Of a stretch of 49,793 nt of DNA, positions 13,420-22,091 are shown one piece after another (the stretch's first letter is position 1; each line of letters starts with the position of its first letter). The position numbers were made by a program, and so were the translations under genes. The notes beneath the pieces were generated by a model that was not told the origin of the DNA, ran no database searches, and saw nothing but the letters and a program-made list of their open reading frames with translations. Source of the DNA: Nitrososphaerota archaeon (GTDB taxonomy: Archaea > Thermoproteota > Nitrososphaeria > Nitrososphaerales > Gagatemarchaeaceae); NCBI GenBank assembly GCA_028867035.1, contig JAGWHB010000005.1:77607-127399 (forward strand), in the 5' to 3' direction.

Positions 13420-13899
13420 GTGGCGCTCAGGCTGGGCCAGAAGGCCCCCGAGTTCTCCCTGCCGGACGCTGACCAGAAGATGAGGTCTCTGGGCGAGTTC
13501 ACAAGGCAGGGGACTGTGATCTTGGCGTTCTTCCCCTTCGCGTTCTCGGGTATCTGCGACAAGGAAATGTGCACTTTCAGGGATGGCTTCGAGGCCCTCC
13601 AGGGAGCGGGGGCCCAGCTGTTGGGGGTGAGCGTCGACAGCTCCTATTCTCTGAAGGCATTCGCCCAGACCTATAACCTGCAGTTCCCGCTCCTAAGCGA
13701 CTTCAACAAGAAGGTCGCCAGGCTCTATGGCGTCCTCCAGAACCCCTGGGTGGGCCTTGGCTACAAGGGGGTGGCCAAGCGCGCCGCATTCGTCTTGGAC
13801 AAGAGAGGTATGCTCAGGTACAGGTGGGTGACGGACGTGCCATCGGAGGAACCGCCCTATGCGGAGGTCATGAAGGCGGCTCAGAAACTGGCGGCGTAG
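13420..13899 (+). CDS. Peroxiredoxin (AhpE/BCP-like)
   Basis: A 159-residue thiol peroxidase that reduces hydrogen peroxide and organic hydroperoxides. The active-site loop P39-F-A-F-S43-G-I-C46 fits PxxxS/TxxC with peroxidatic C46, and C51 (K-E-M-C-T-F-R-D) is a candidate resolving cysteine. The catalytic Arg is likely in the 'K-R-A-A-F-V-L-D' strand region. The start is GTG 13420, with a TATA-like cttaaat about 28 nt upstream. The following gene encodes an iron-sulphur assembly protein, which fits an oxidative-stress or cluster-maintenance neighbourhood. Confidence 0.9.
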   Translation: MALRLGQKAPEFSLPDADQKMRSLGEFTRQGTVILAFFPFAFSGICDKEMCTFRDGFEALQGAGAQLLGVSVDSSYSLKAFAQTYNLQFPLLSDFNKKVARLYGVLQNPWVGLGYKGVAKRAAFVLDKRGMLRYRWVTDVPSEEPPYAEVMKAAQKLAA

Positions 13900-13940
13900 G
13901 ATGTGGGTTTTTATACGGGCAAGGCTCCTCTCTCATTGAA

Positions 13941-14297
13941 TTGAGCCAAGGCACCGAAATCAAGCCGATAGTGCAGCTCACTGAGAAGGCTTCGGGGGAG
14001 CTCAAGCTCTACCTTCAGAGACAGGGGAAGCCGGGGGCCGCCCTGAGGATATTCGTGACGGCGGGCGGGTGCTCGGGACTATCCTATGGGATGGTCGTGG
14101 ACGAGAAGCTCTCCGATGATGACTATGTGATCGATGTGGACGGAGCGAAAGTCGTGGTGGACAGGTCGAGCGCCCCGTTCATCGCAGGATCGACGGTGGA
14201 CTACAGGTCTGAGAAGCTCATGGGCGGAGGGTTCGTCGTCGAGAATCCCAACGCAGTCTCCACCTGCGGGTGCGGCGAGTCTTTCAAGACCGCGTAG
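13941..14297 (+). CDS. HesB/IscA-type iron-sulphur cluster assembly protein
   Basis: A 118-residue A-type carrier that hands Fe-S clusters to target proteins. The three ligand cysteines are in place: C44 in A-G-G-C-S-G and C109/C111 in the terminal T-C-G-C-G. The core 'V-V-V-D-R-S-S-A-P-F-I-A-G-S-T-V-D-Y' is the family's central motif. Translation is placed at TTG 13941, about 25 nt below a TATA-like tttttata; the longer open frame upstream overlaps the peroxiredoxin gene and is a shadow. PurF in this window carries the ligands for a 4Fe-4S cluster and is one possible client, although this is inference. Confidence 0.9.
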   Translation: MSQGTEIKPIVQLTEKASGELKLYLQRQGKPGAALRIFVTAGGCSGLSYGMVVDEKLSDDDYVIDVDGAKVVVDRSSAPFIAGSTVDYRSEKLMGGGFVVENPNAVSTCGCGESFKTA

Positions 14298-14424
14298 ATT
14301 GAGGGTCGCCTTCCGGCCGGGAGCGGTCGATTGAGAACAGCTCCGCGTCCCGGATTGTCCTAGCCGAGCCCGGAAAAGCTTATGTCGGTTTCCAAACTGT
14401 TTCGGGGCAGAAGGCAGGATAGGC

Positions 14425-15816
14425 ATTAAGCCGCAATCTCGTCGTAGGGTCAAACAGGAGAAACCGTCGAAGTGGTCTTACTACGCGGCCGTAGATGAGA
14501 TCTACCACGCGAAATGGGCGTCGAAACAGCTTGCAAGACTCGAGGTAGTCCGCCAGGCGGTGGACCGCTTCTGGCCACTACCTGAAGGCTATCCCGTGAA
14601 GCTCATCCAGGTGGCAGGCACTAGTGGGAAGGGGTCGACGTGTCAGTTCCTGCAGGCGGGGCTCTCCGAGTATGGAAAGGCCGGATGCTACGTCAAGCCG
14701 CATGTTTTCGACTACACAGAGAGGTTCATCATTTCTGGCAAGTTCGTCGACTACGGCGAGATCACGGAAGTGTGGGAAAAGACAGTCAAACCGTTCGCAG
14801 TTGAGAGCTCGTTGCGCGGGGACCCCTGGGTCTTGGATCATTTCGAAGTCAACCTTCTGATCGCCCTCCACTTGTTCGACAGGCACCACCTCGATTGGGG
14901 GGTGGTCGAGACGGGCATCGGCGGCCGCTACGACCCGGTGACTGCGCTCGACGTGGAAGCGACGGTGCTGACTAACGTGGGCAAGGACCATGAAGAAGTC
15001 CTCGGCAAGGAACATTGGCAGAGGGCACTCGAGAAGGGAGGAATCTGCAGGGAAGGTGTCCCGCTCTTCACCGGAGACCAGGACGAAAGGTCCCTCGCAG
15101 TTCTCTCAGCGGTCTGCGACGACGTCGGCGCACCGTTATACAGGATTGCGAAGAAGGACGTCGAAGCGTTCCGGGCGGTAATCGCGCGTATCCAGCCAGG
15201 GGGAGACGAGGAATCTCTGCTCGAGTCGGACCATCAGGTCTGGAATGCGGCTCTGGCCTCAACGGTCATCGGCTCGCTCGTGAAGAAGGCAAAGGTGCAA
15301 CAGTTCGCAAGGAGGTTCCTTGCCGCCAGGTTCGTCGGAAGGTTCTGGAAGATCGAGAAGGGAGTGTACGCCGATGTGGCCCACAACCCGAACAAGACCC
15401 AGGCCCTCGCCCAGGACATCGAAGCGCGCTTCCCCAAGACCAAGAAGGTGTTCGTGGTCGGAATCTCAGGACCGAGAGACCCAGTCGAAGTGATCGGGCC
15501 CCTCGTCCGCCAGGCAAAGGCCATCGTTGTCACGACGGCCGGCTTCAAGGGGCAGGACCCGGAGTCTGTTCACTCCCGCTTGCGAGATGCGTATCCTGAC
15601 GTCCCCATACATTTAGCCCTGGACCCGCAGACAAGCCTTTCCGTCGCAAAGCGTTTGAGAAACCCAGGCGAGACGATAATCTTCACGGGTTCGACCTATA
15701 TGATAGACCAGACACTCAACCGGGACGCGAAGCTCCGTCTCCTCAATGGGACGTTCGGGTGGCGTGAAATCAGACAAAGGCCCCCTGATGTCACCTCGGG
15801 TTGGGACCAGCAATGA
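14425..15816 (+). CDS. folC: FolC-like folylpolyglutamate/dihydrofolate synthase (Mur ligase family)
   Basis: An ATP-dependent ligase adding glutamate to folates. The P-loop V-A-G-T-S-G-K-G-S-T, the 'E-T-G-I-G-G-R-Y-D-P-V' and 'N-V-G-K-D-H' motifs and the C-terminal 'D-V-A-H-N-P' motif are all present. The first standard start codon is GTG 14560, but the frame upstream clearly encodes the usual FolC N-terminus (SYYAAVDEIYHAKWASKQLA). No ATG, GTG or TTG exists in that extension, so I place the start provisionally at ATT 14425, downstream of a TATA-like aaaagcttat. Position before purD links folate supply to the purine cluster. Confidence 0.85.
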   Translation: MKPQSRRRVKQEKPSKWSYYAAVDEIYHAKWASKQLARLEVVRQAVDRFWPLPEGYPVKLIQVAGTSGKGSTCQFLQAGLSEYGKAGCYVKPHVFDYTERFIISGKFVDYGEITEVWEKTVKPFAVESSLRGDPWVLDHFEVNLLIALHLFDRHHLDWGVVETGIGGRYDPVTALDVEATVLTNVGKDHEEVLGKEHWQRALEKGGICREGVPLFTGDQDERSLAVLSAVCDDVGAPLYRIAKKDVEAFRAVIARIQPGGDEESLLESDHQVWNAALASTVIGSLVKKAKVQQFARRFLAARFVGRFWKIEKGVYADVAHNPNKTQALAQDIEARFPKTKKVFVVGISGPRDPVEVIGPLVRQAKAIVVTTAGFKGQDPESVHSRLRDAYPDVPIHLALDPQTSLSVAKRLRNPGETIIFTGSTYMIDQTLNRDAKLRLLNGTFGWREIRQRPPDVTSGWDQQ

Positions 15817-15842
15817 GCGCGGGTAAGTAGAGGTCAAGCCGC

Positions 15843-17231
15843 TTGGACAGAGTGGGAATCCTCATCGTCTCAAAGTGTCTCAGCTCTCCCGCGATAGTCG
15901 ATGCTTTCTCACGCAGCCAGAAGCACCGCTGTGATTTCTATGTCGTCGAGAAGCAAGCCAATCCTTTCAACCTCGCGAGGGCGAAGGTCCACGCCATCGT
16001 ACCTGACCTGAACCTGAGAGATGTCGCGAGGTTCGCAAAGAGGCATGGCAGTTCCATCGATTTCGGCTTCGCAGACACGGAGGAGTTCGTGGTTCAAGGA
16101 GGCAGAGATGTATTGGAGGAGGAGGCCGGAGTGAAAATGGTATCCGTGACCAAGGAGTACGCCGTCGAGGGGAGCAAAGCAGGCCAGCGGTTGCTCTTCG
16201 ACAGGATCAGTCCCGGATTCAACCCGCGTTTCAAGGTCTTCGACCCTGCGAGGTACGGCGACGTGGAGAGAGCCGTCTCAGACTTCAGGAGATGGGCGGG
16301 GGAGGTCCGGTCGGTAGTCATCAAACCGGACGCTCCAGCAAGAGGAGCGGGCGTGGGGGTGGGAGGGAGTGATTTCAGGACAGAAGGTGAAATGACGTCG
16401 TTCTTCCGTGGCGTCTACCACAAGGGAAAGGTGCTTGTGGAGGAGAAGATCGAGGGGGAGGAGTCGAGTTTCCAGGCGTTCAGCGATGGGAAGCATTTCG
16501 TCCCCGCTCCTATGACAAGGGACTACAAGCGGGCCCTCGACGATGACGAGGGAAGGCTGACCGGCGGAATGGGTAGTTTCCGTGACGACCGGTCCTTTCT
16601 CCCCTTCGTCCGGAGTTCTGAGTGGGAGTCTGTCACGAGGGCCGAGGATTCAGCGTTCAGGAAATGGAAGGGAAAGGGGTCCAAGCCCGGACTGCGGGGG
16701 ATCGTGCTCTACGATGCTCTGATGCACACCGGCAGTGGGTTCAAGGTTCTTGAAAGGAACAGCCGGGGAGGAAACACGGAGTTTGTCAACCTGTTGACCA
16801 CCCTCGGGGACGACTTCGTAGACGTGTGTTTTCGGATCTTGGACGGCTCGCTGAAGGGAATGCGGTTCAGAAGGGAGGCATCGGTCGTCACTTGTGCCGT
16901 TCCTCTGTCCTACGGGAAGGGGGACGGCAAGGACCAGAGCGGGCAAGAGATAGACATCACAAAAGCGAACAGACTCGTGAAGGAGCATCCCGGCGAATGC
17001 CTGATCTATCCGATGGACCTCCGCCTCGATGGCGGCCGGATGATCGCGGGGACTTCACGTTCGGTCGCTGCCGTTGGACTGGGAGAGGAGGTCGAACAAG
17101 CCAGAAATCGGTCTCTTGAGGTGGTGAAGTCGATTGCAGGGCCCGTCAGGTGGCGGGAGGACATTGCGAGCAGAAAAGACCTGGGCAAAAGAGCCGCCCA
17201 CCTGGATTCGCTTCGACGGGAGGTCGGTTAG
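15843..17231 (+). CDS. purD: Phosphoribosylamine-glycine ligase (GAR synthetase), divergent
   Basis: A 462-residue ATP-grasp enzyme making glycinamide ribonucleotide, the second step of purine synthesis. It has the ATP-grasp strand 'S-V-V-I-K-P-D-A-P-A-R-G-A-G-V', the lid 'V-L-V-E-E-K-I-E-G-E-E-S-S' and the GARS motif 'P-A-P-M-T-R-D-Y-K-R-A' with 'G-G-M-G-S-F'. The usual E-x-N-x-R-F-G-D-P-E metal/phosphate motif is altered to E-R-N-S-R-G-G-N-T-E, so it is divergent. The N-terminus also lacks the typical GGREHA motif. The start is TTG 15843. The stop overlaps the convergent purH stop by 4 nt. Confidence 0.88.
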   Translation: MDRVGILIVSKCLSSPAIVDAFSRSQKHRCDFYVVEKQANPFNLARAKVHAIVPDLNLRDVARFAKRHGSSIDFGFADTEEFVVQGGRDVLEEEAGVKMVSVTKEYAVEGSKAGQRLLFDRISPGFNPRFKVFDPARYGDVERAVSDFRRWAGEVRSVVIKPDAPARGAGVGVGGSDFRTEGEMTSFFRGVYHKGKVLVEEKIEGEESSFQAFSDGKHFVPAPMTRDYKRALDDDEGRLTGGMGSFRDDRSFLPFVRSSEWESVTRAEDSAFRKWKGKGSKPGLRGIVLYDALMHTGSGFKVLERNSRGGNTEFVNLLTTLGDDFVDVCFRILDGSLKGMRFRREASVVTCAVPLSYGKGDGKDQSGQEIDITKANRLVKEHPGECLIYPMDLRLDGGRMIAGTSRSVAAVGLGEEVEQARNRSLEVVKSIAGPVRWREDIASRKDLGKRAAHLDSLRREVG

Positions 17232-18844
17232 TGCTTGAACGCGCGGGTGTGGGTCATCACCATCGCAATGCCGCGGGCGTCTGCGGCCTTGACTACTGAG
17301 CCGTCGGCGACCGACCCTCCCGGTTGAATGACCGCCGAGATCCCAGCCGCGGCGAGCATCTCGATGCTGTCGGTGAAGGGGAAGAACCCATCCGACGCAC
17401 AGACCGCTCCCTTCGCCCTGGCTCCCGCGTTGTCGAGCGCAATCCGCACGGAGCCGTTTCTCTTGCGAAAGCTCGCCACCCCGAGGGTCCAGAACTTTGT
17501 CAGTTCTCCGTCGACGACCTCCCCGTCAGCTATCACTATCCCGTTCGACTGGACCCTTCGCACGACCTCCCATGCCGCGAAGAGTTTCGTTAGTTGAGGT
17601 CCGTCGGGTTTCCGCTCCGTCGGGATGGTGGCCTTGCCCCTGTCCAACCTGACCCTATAATCCGTCGAATCCTGCAGAAGAATCGCCCCTTCGACCACCT
17701 TCAGGTCATAGGGGTAGTCCGGCCTCCGGGCGGCTTCGATCAGGCGCATCTTCTTCTTCTGCTTCGAGACGAGGAGGTCGACTGCCTCTTTTGTGAAGCT
17801 GGGCGCGATCACAATCTCAGTGTAGACAGAGTCGTCCTTCGTTCCCTCGTTCTTTCCAATCAACCTTGCAGTTTCGACGCCGATCTCCTTGTTGGCGATA
17901 ACCGTCCCGCCGAAGTCCGCTTCGGGGTCGCAGGCGTGGGCCAGCTTGTAGGCCTCCTGGACCGTCGGGGCGAAAGCAAATCCGCTGATTTGGCCATGCT
18001 TCACAGTCGCCACTGCCGCAGACTCTTCGAAACCCTCGACGACGTCGTAGGCGCTGCCGATGTCGAGGAAGTTGTTGAAGGAGAGGGCGTCTCCTGCCAG
18101 TTGTTTCCAGCCGGCCATCGTGTTCCAGCCTCCGATGGAGTAGATCACGGCCTTCGCGTCCGGGTTCTCGCCGTACTTTGCGTCCAGGACCTTCTCCCCT
18201 GAAATCAGGAGTCTTTCTGGGAAGGCCTTTTCCCCGCGGCTCAGGCCGCGTGCCACGGCGATGTCATATGACCCTGTCAACGAGAACGTCTCCCTCGCCA
18301 GTCTGCGCCTCAACTCCAAGCTGGTCGCGCCCCCCAGCCTTTTCATCTCCTCAACCACCAGCGGATAGTACCTGGGGGAGGGCACCACCGTCACCCGCTC
18401 GAAGTTCTTGGATGCAGCCCTGACCATGGTCGGCCCCCCTATGTCGATGCTTTCGACCAAGGTCTCGTCGGCCGCACCTTCGCTCAACCTCTTCTCGAAA
18501 GGATAGAAATTGCAGACCACCATGTCAATCGGCTTGACGCCCATCGCCTTGAGCTCGGCCATATGCTCGGCTGTCGCCTTGGCCAGTATCGCGGCATGGA
18601 GGGGCGCGTGGAGCGTCTTCACCCTCCCAGACACGGCTGATGGCAGATGCAGGTCGTCTTGCAGGCTCCGCGGGTCGAGGCCCGCATCTCTTAGCGCCGC
18701 ATAGGTGCCGCCTGTGGCAAGAATTTCCACGCTGAAGGTCATTAACTCTCTGGCGAAATCCACAATCCCCGACTTGTCTGACACGCTGAAAATTGCCGTC
18801 TTAATCCTAACCGAGCCTGATGTGGCTGTCAAACCTGGATGCAC
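17228..18844 (-). CDS. purH: Bifunctional AICAR formyltransferase/IMP cyclohydrolase
   Basis: A 538-residue enzyme catalysing the last two steps to IMP, using 10-formyl-THF. The N-terminal MGS-like cyclohydrolase domain (residues 14-200) begins 'A-I-F-S-V-S-D-K-S-G-I' and includes 'A-T-G-G-T'. The C-terminal AICARFT domain has 'A-K-Y-G-E-N-P' and the catalytic Lys-His in T-V-K-H-G, although the following residues differ from the common K-H-x-x-P-C-G. The frame starts at GTG 18844; a TTG four codons on (18832) sits about 26 nt from a ttaattag box and may be the true start. PurH is uncommon in archaea, which mostly use PurP and PurO. Confidence 0.95.
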   Translation of the reverse strand: MHPGLTATSGSVRIKTAIFSVSDKSGIVDFARELMTFSVEILATGGTYAALRDAGLDPRSLQDDLHLPSAVSGRVKTLHAPLHAAILAKATAEHMAELKAMGVKPIDMVVCNFYPFEKRLSEGAADETLVESIDIGGPTMVRAASKNFERVTVVPSPRYYPLVVEEMKRLGGATSLELRRRLARETFSLTGSYDIAVARGLSRGEKAFPERLLISGEKVLDAKYGENPDAKAVIYSIGGWNTMAGWKQLAGDALSFNNFLDIGSAYDVVEGFEESAAVATVKHGQISGFAFAPTVQEAYKLAHACDPEADFGGTVIANKEIGVETARLIGKNEGTKDDSVYTEIVIAPSFTKEAVDLLVSKQKKKMRLIEAARRPDYPYDLKVVEGAILLQDSTDYRVRLDRGKATIPTERKPDGPQLTKLFAAWEVVRRVQSNGIVIADGEVVDGELTKFWTLGVASFRKRNGSVRIALDNAGARAKGAVCASDGFFPFTDSIEMLAAAGISAVIQPGGSVADGSVVKAADARGIAMVMTHTRAFKH

Positions 18845-18910
18845 CCCCTCGTCGACTAATTAACAGAACCTTGCGCTAAACTAAATCTTTTAGCACGACA
18901 AACGCAATCC

Positions 18911-18921
18911 CAATTTAAATA
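18911..18921 (+). promoter_or_regulatory. Likely TATA box of the purS operon
   Basis: The AT-rich element caatttaaata lies in the 100-nt gap between the divergent purH and purS genes. Its centre is about 28 nt upstream of the purS GTG at 18945, the spacing expected for a TATA box driving a leaderless archaeal transcript. The gap also holds a second AT-rich element (gttaattag on the minus strand) suitable for purH. Confidence 0.6.
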
Positions 18922-18944
18922 GAGTTTGAGAACGCGCTGAAATT

Positions 18945-19205
18945 GTGTCGAGGGTCGGTCTTTTCTCAGTCAGGGTCGTCGTCTCAAATATCGAAGGCGC
19001 CTCCGACCCGGAAGGAGAGACGATATACCGCGACCTCGTTTCGAAGTCAAGCTTCACTCAGGTCAAAGGGATCAGAAGCGGCAAGTTCCTCCGTATCTCA
19101 GTCGAAGCTCCTGATGCCGAGACCGCTAGAGCGCTCGTGGCCAAGATGTGTGACGACCTCCGCATCTACAATCCTGCAGCCCATTCGCTCACGGTGGAAG
19201 TATGA
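18945..19205 (+). CDS. purS: FGAM synthase small subunit PurS
   Basis: An 86-residue subunit of the three-part phosphoribosylformylglycinamidine synthase PurSQL. It has the family's opening strand (FSVRVVVSNIEGASDPEGE, the equivalent of the K-x-G-V-x-D-P-x-G pattern), the 'V-K-G-I-R-S-G-K' strand and 'C-D-D-L-R-I-Y-N-P-A' helix end. PurS bridges PurL and PurQ for ammonia channelling. It starts at GTG 18945, presumably leaderless. Its end overlaps purQ (ATGA), so the two are translationally coupled. Confidence 0.92.
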   Translation: MSRVGLFSVRVVVSNIEGASDPEGETIYRDLVSKSSFTQVKGIRSGKFLRISVEAPDAETARALVAKMCDDLRIYNPAAHSLTVEV

Positions 19206-19897
19206 AGGTCGCGGTAGTCAGGTTTCCGGGCAGCAACTGCGACCTCGACGCCGTTCATGCCCTCAGGACGGTCTCGGGGGTGAAAGCCGACCTGGTCTGG
19301 CATGAAGACCATGAGGTGACCGGGTATGATGCAGTGGTGCTCCCCGGCGGATTCTCGTTTGGAGACTATCTCAGGGCGGGGGCCATAGCCGCCCGAAGCC
19401 CGGCGATTGGACACATAACCCGGATGGCCGACCGTGGCGTTCCAGTCCTCGGCATCTGCAATGGTTTCCAGATACTTGTCGAAGCCGGACTGCTTCCGGG
19501 GGCCCTGCTCAGGAATACGGCCCTGAAGTTCGTATGCAGATGGACGAATGTGAAGGTGGAGAACACCCACACTCCTTTCACGCGGGCGTTCAGGAAGGGG
19601 CAAGTCCTCAGAGTCCCCATCGCGCACAGCGAGGGAAGGTATTACCTTCCAGAGGAAGACATGCGCAGGCTTGGCGACCAGGGCAGGATAGTCTTCCGAT
19701 ATTGCGATGGACGAGGGCGGGTCGACGAAGCGTCGAACCCCACAGGCACCCTAGGCAACATCGCCGGGGTCTGCAATGAACAGGGCAACGTCCTGGGTCT
19801 GATGCCGCATCCCGAACGGGCCACCGAAGGCATCCTGAGCCCGACGGGGTCGTCAGACGGCCGTTACGTTTTCGAGTCCTTGCTGAGGAACGATTAG
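19202..19897 (+). CDS. purQ: FGAM synthase glutaminase subunit PurQ
   Basis: A 231-residue class I glutamine amidotransferase delivering ammonia to PurL. The nucleophile elbow V-L-G-I-C86-N-G-F-Q is present, and the His-Glu of the triad is in M-P-H-P-E-R near residue 207. The N-terminus R-F-P-G-S-N-C-D and 'V-L-P-G-G-F-S-F-G-D-Y-L-R-A-G' are typical. The ATG overlaps the TGA of purS by 4 nt. The gene is complete and normal in length. purL starts 1 nt after its stop. Confidence 0.96.
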   Translation: MKVAVVRFPGSNCDLDAVHALRTVSGVKADLVWHEDHEVTGYDAVVLPGGFSFGDYLRAGAIAARSPAIGHITRMADRGVPVLGICNGFQILVEAGLLPGALLRNTALKFVCRWTNVKVENTHTPFTRAFRKGQVLRVPIAHSEGRYYLPEEDMRRLGDQGRIVFRYCDGRGRVDEASNPTGTLGNIAGVCNEQGNVLGLMPHPERATEGILSPTGSSDGRYVFESLLRND

Positions 19898-19898
19898 A

Positions 19899-22091
19899 TT
19901 GATTTCAAACGAGCTCAAGCTGGGCCTGACGTCGGCGGAGGTCCAGGCCGTCCGTAGGGCCCTGGGGAGGGAGCCGAACGAAACAGAATGGGCGGTCATC
20001 GATGCCGAATGGTCGGAGCACAGCTCATACAAGTCGTCGAAGGCCCTGCTGAGACTTCTTCCTACCACCGGCAAGCGAGTCTTGCTCGGGCCCGGCTATG
20101 ATGCAGGTGTCGTCGACATCGGGAAGGGTTACGTCGTAACACTCCACGTCGAAAGCCACAATCACCCATCGGCGGTCGACCCCTACGGCGGTGCGGCCAC
20201 TGGGATAGGAGGAGTGCTGAGGGACATCCTCTCCATGGGTTCAAGGCCGATTGCCCTCTTGGACATGCTCCGGTTCGGGGACATCGGGAAGAGCAGCCAC
20301 TCGAGATGGCTCTTCAAGAACGTCGTGAGGGGGATAGCCGACTACGGCAACTGCGTCGGGGTGCCGACTGTGGCCGGGGATGTGGAGTTCGACGAAAGCT
20401 TCGAAAGAAACTGCCTGGTCGATGTGGCCTGCGTCGGTGTAGCCAAGAGGGAGAGGCTGGTCCTCGGAGAGGCAAAACGTCCCGGGGACGTGCTTGTCCT
20501 GATAGGCGGTAGCACGGGGAGAGACGGTGTCGGGGGCGCCACGTTCGCCTCTAAGAACCTCACCGCAGGGTCGGAGACAGAGAGATCCTCGGTCCAGGTC
20601 CCAGCCCCATTCACAAAGAAGCTCCTCATCGACGCCATCCTCGAAGCGGCAGAGACCGGCCTCATCAGGGGTATGAAGGACCTTGGAGGGGGCGGGCTTT
20701 CGACCGCTCTCTCTGAGCTGGCCTCGAAGGGCGGGACCGGGATAGACGTGGAGCTGACCAAGGTCAGTACTCGCCAGCCTGACATGACCCCTGCGGAGAT
20801 CATGATCTCGGAATCTCAGGAGCGGATGATACTGGTAGTGTCCCCGCGAGGCTCGGAACCGGTCCTCGAAATCCTCGAGAAGTACGATGTTCCACATTCT
20901 GCCATAGGCCGGGTCACTCCAGGCGGGAGCATGAAAATCAGATTGAATGGAAAGATCGTTGTGGACCTCCCTGTCGACCTGGTGACGGGCGCTCCCGCGA
21001 TTCCAAGGCAGTCGAGAAGGCCGGATGCGAGGGTGGGCCTTGCTCCGCCCAAGGGCGTAGACCCAGGAATCGGCTCCTCGCTGCTTGCGCTCATGTCCTC
21101 TCCCAACATTGCCAGCCGGAGCTGGATCTATCGTCAGTACGACCACGAAGTGGGGGTCAGGACGGTGGTCAAGCCCGGCGAGGGGGACGCTTCGCTCCTC
21201 CGCATGCCCAACGGCACGATGCTCGCGGTCAAGGCGGACGGAAACAGCAAGCACTCTTTCCTCGACCCTCGGAGCGGCGGCGCCGGGTGCGTGGCAGAAG
21301 CTTGCAGGAACGTGGTCGCTGTCGGGGCAGAGCCCATCGCGATGGTCGACCACCTTCAGTTCGGCGACCCCTCCGACCCCGGGGTCTACTGGGCGTTCGA
21401 GGAGTCGGTGGCCGGCATAGCGGGCTACTGTAGGGAACTGGGGTTGCCTGTCGTCGGCGGGAAAGTGAGCTTCTACAATGAGGATTCGTCGACGAAGGTC
21501 GCCATCAAGCCTGCTCCGATTGCGATGGTGGTCGGTTTGGTTCCCCGGGTGATGCGTCCGAAGTCGTGGTTCAACTCGCCGGGGGAATGGGTCGTCGTGA
21601 TCGGCAGGACGAAAGCGGAGTTGGGAGGTTCGGAGTACTACGAGAGCGTCCTTCGTCACATTGGGGGGTCGGTACCCAAGCCTGATCCTGTCGCTGACAG
21701 GCGGCTGTACCGTGCTGTTACAAGGTTGGTCAGGGACGGCCTCGTCACCGCCGCACATGACGCTTCGAAGGGCGGGCTGGCGGTGGCTCTGGCGGAGATG
21801 TGCGTCCCGTCAGTTCTCGGGGCCTCGGTCGACCTGGCCCGCATCCCGGCAGACGTCGTTGAGCCGGCGGACGTCCTCTTTTCAGAATCGCACGGCAGAT
21901 TCGTGGTCTCGACGGGCGACAGGAAAGGGGTGGAGACGGTCCTCGAGGCTTCTAGGGTCCCGTACTCTGTCGTAGGAAAGACAGGAGGGGAGTCGCTCGA
22001 GTTCTCGCAGAGAGGGAAGAGTTTGGCGGTGGTTGGAGTGGACAAACTTGCGAATGCGTGGCAGGCCTGCCTGCCGGAGATGATGGATTGA
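19899..22091 (+). CDS. purL: FGAM synthase large subunit PurL
   Basis: A 730-residue 'small type' PurL, the synthase subunit that converts FGAR to FGAM with ATP. The start region E-W-S-E-H-S-S-Y-K holds the catalytic His. Two homologous AIR-synthetase-like halves follow, with 'V-T-L-H-V-E-S-H-N-H-P-S-A-V-D-P-Y-G-G-A-A-T-G-I-G-G' in the first and 'V-K-A-D-G-N-S-K' and 'A-H-D-A-S-K-G-G' in the second. Length and motifs fit the PurSQL complex rather than the single-chain enzyme. The start is TTG 19899, 1 nt after purQ; the stop shares its A with the purF ATG (TGATG). Confidence 0.96.
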   Translation: MISNELKLGLTSAEVQAVRRALGREPNETEWAVIDAEWSEHSSYKSSKALLRLLPTTGKRVLLGPGYDAGVVDIGKGYVVTLHVESHNHPSAVDPYGGAATGIGGVLRDILSMGSRPIALLDMLRFGDIGKSSHSRWLFKNVVRGIADYGNCVGVPTVAGDVEFDESFERNCLVDVACVGVAKRERLVLGEAKRPGDVLVLIGGSTGRDGVGGATFASKNLTAGSETERSSVQVPAPFTKKLLIDAILEAAETGLIRGMKDLGGGGLSTALSELASKGGTGIDVELTKVSTRQPDMTPAEIMISESQERMILVVSPRGSEPVLEILEKYDVPHSAIGRVTPGGSMKIRLNGKIVVDLPVDLVTGAPAIPRQSRRPDARVGLAPPKGVDPGIGSSLLALMSSPNIASRSWIYRQYDHEVGVRTVVKPGEGDASLLRMPNGTMLAVKADGNSKHSFLDPRSGGAGCVAEACRNVVAVGAEPIAMVDHLQFGDPSDPGVYWAFEESVAGIAGYCRELGLPVVGGKVSFYNEDSSTKVAIKPAPIAMVVGLVPRVMRPKSWFNSPGEWVVVIGRTKAELGGSEYYESVLRHIGGSVPKPDPVADRRLYRAVTRLVRDGLVTAAHDASKGGLAVALAEMCVPSVLGASVDLARIPADVVEPADVLFSESHGRFVVSTGDRKGVETVLEASRVPYSVVGKTGGESLEFSQRGKSLAVVGVDKLANAWQACLPEMMD

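Noticed and set aside
20241..21758. 505-codon open frame antisense to purL
   Set aside because: It is the complement of a well-conserved purL; composition is Arg/His/Asp-rich with no motif. A GC-rich genome produces such shadows.
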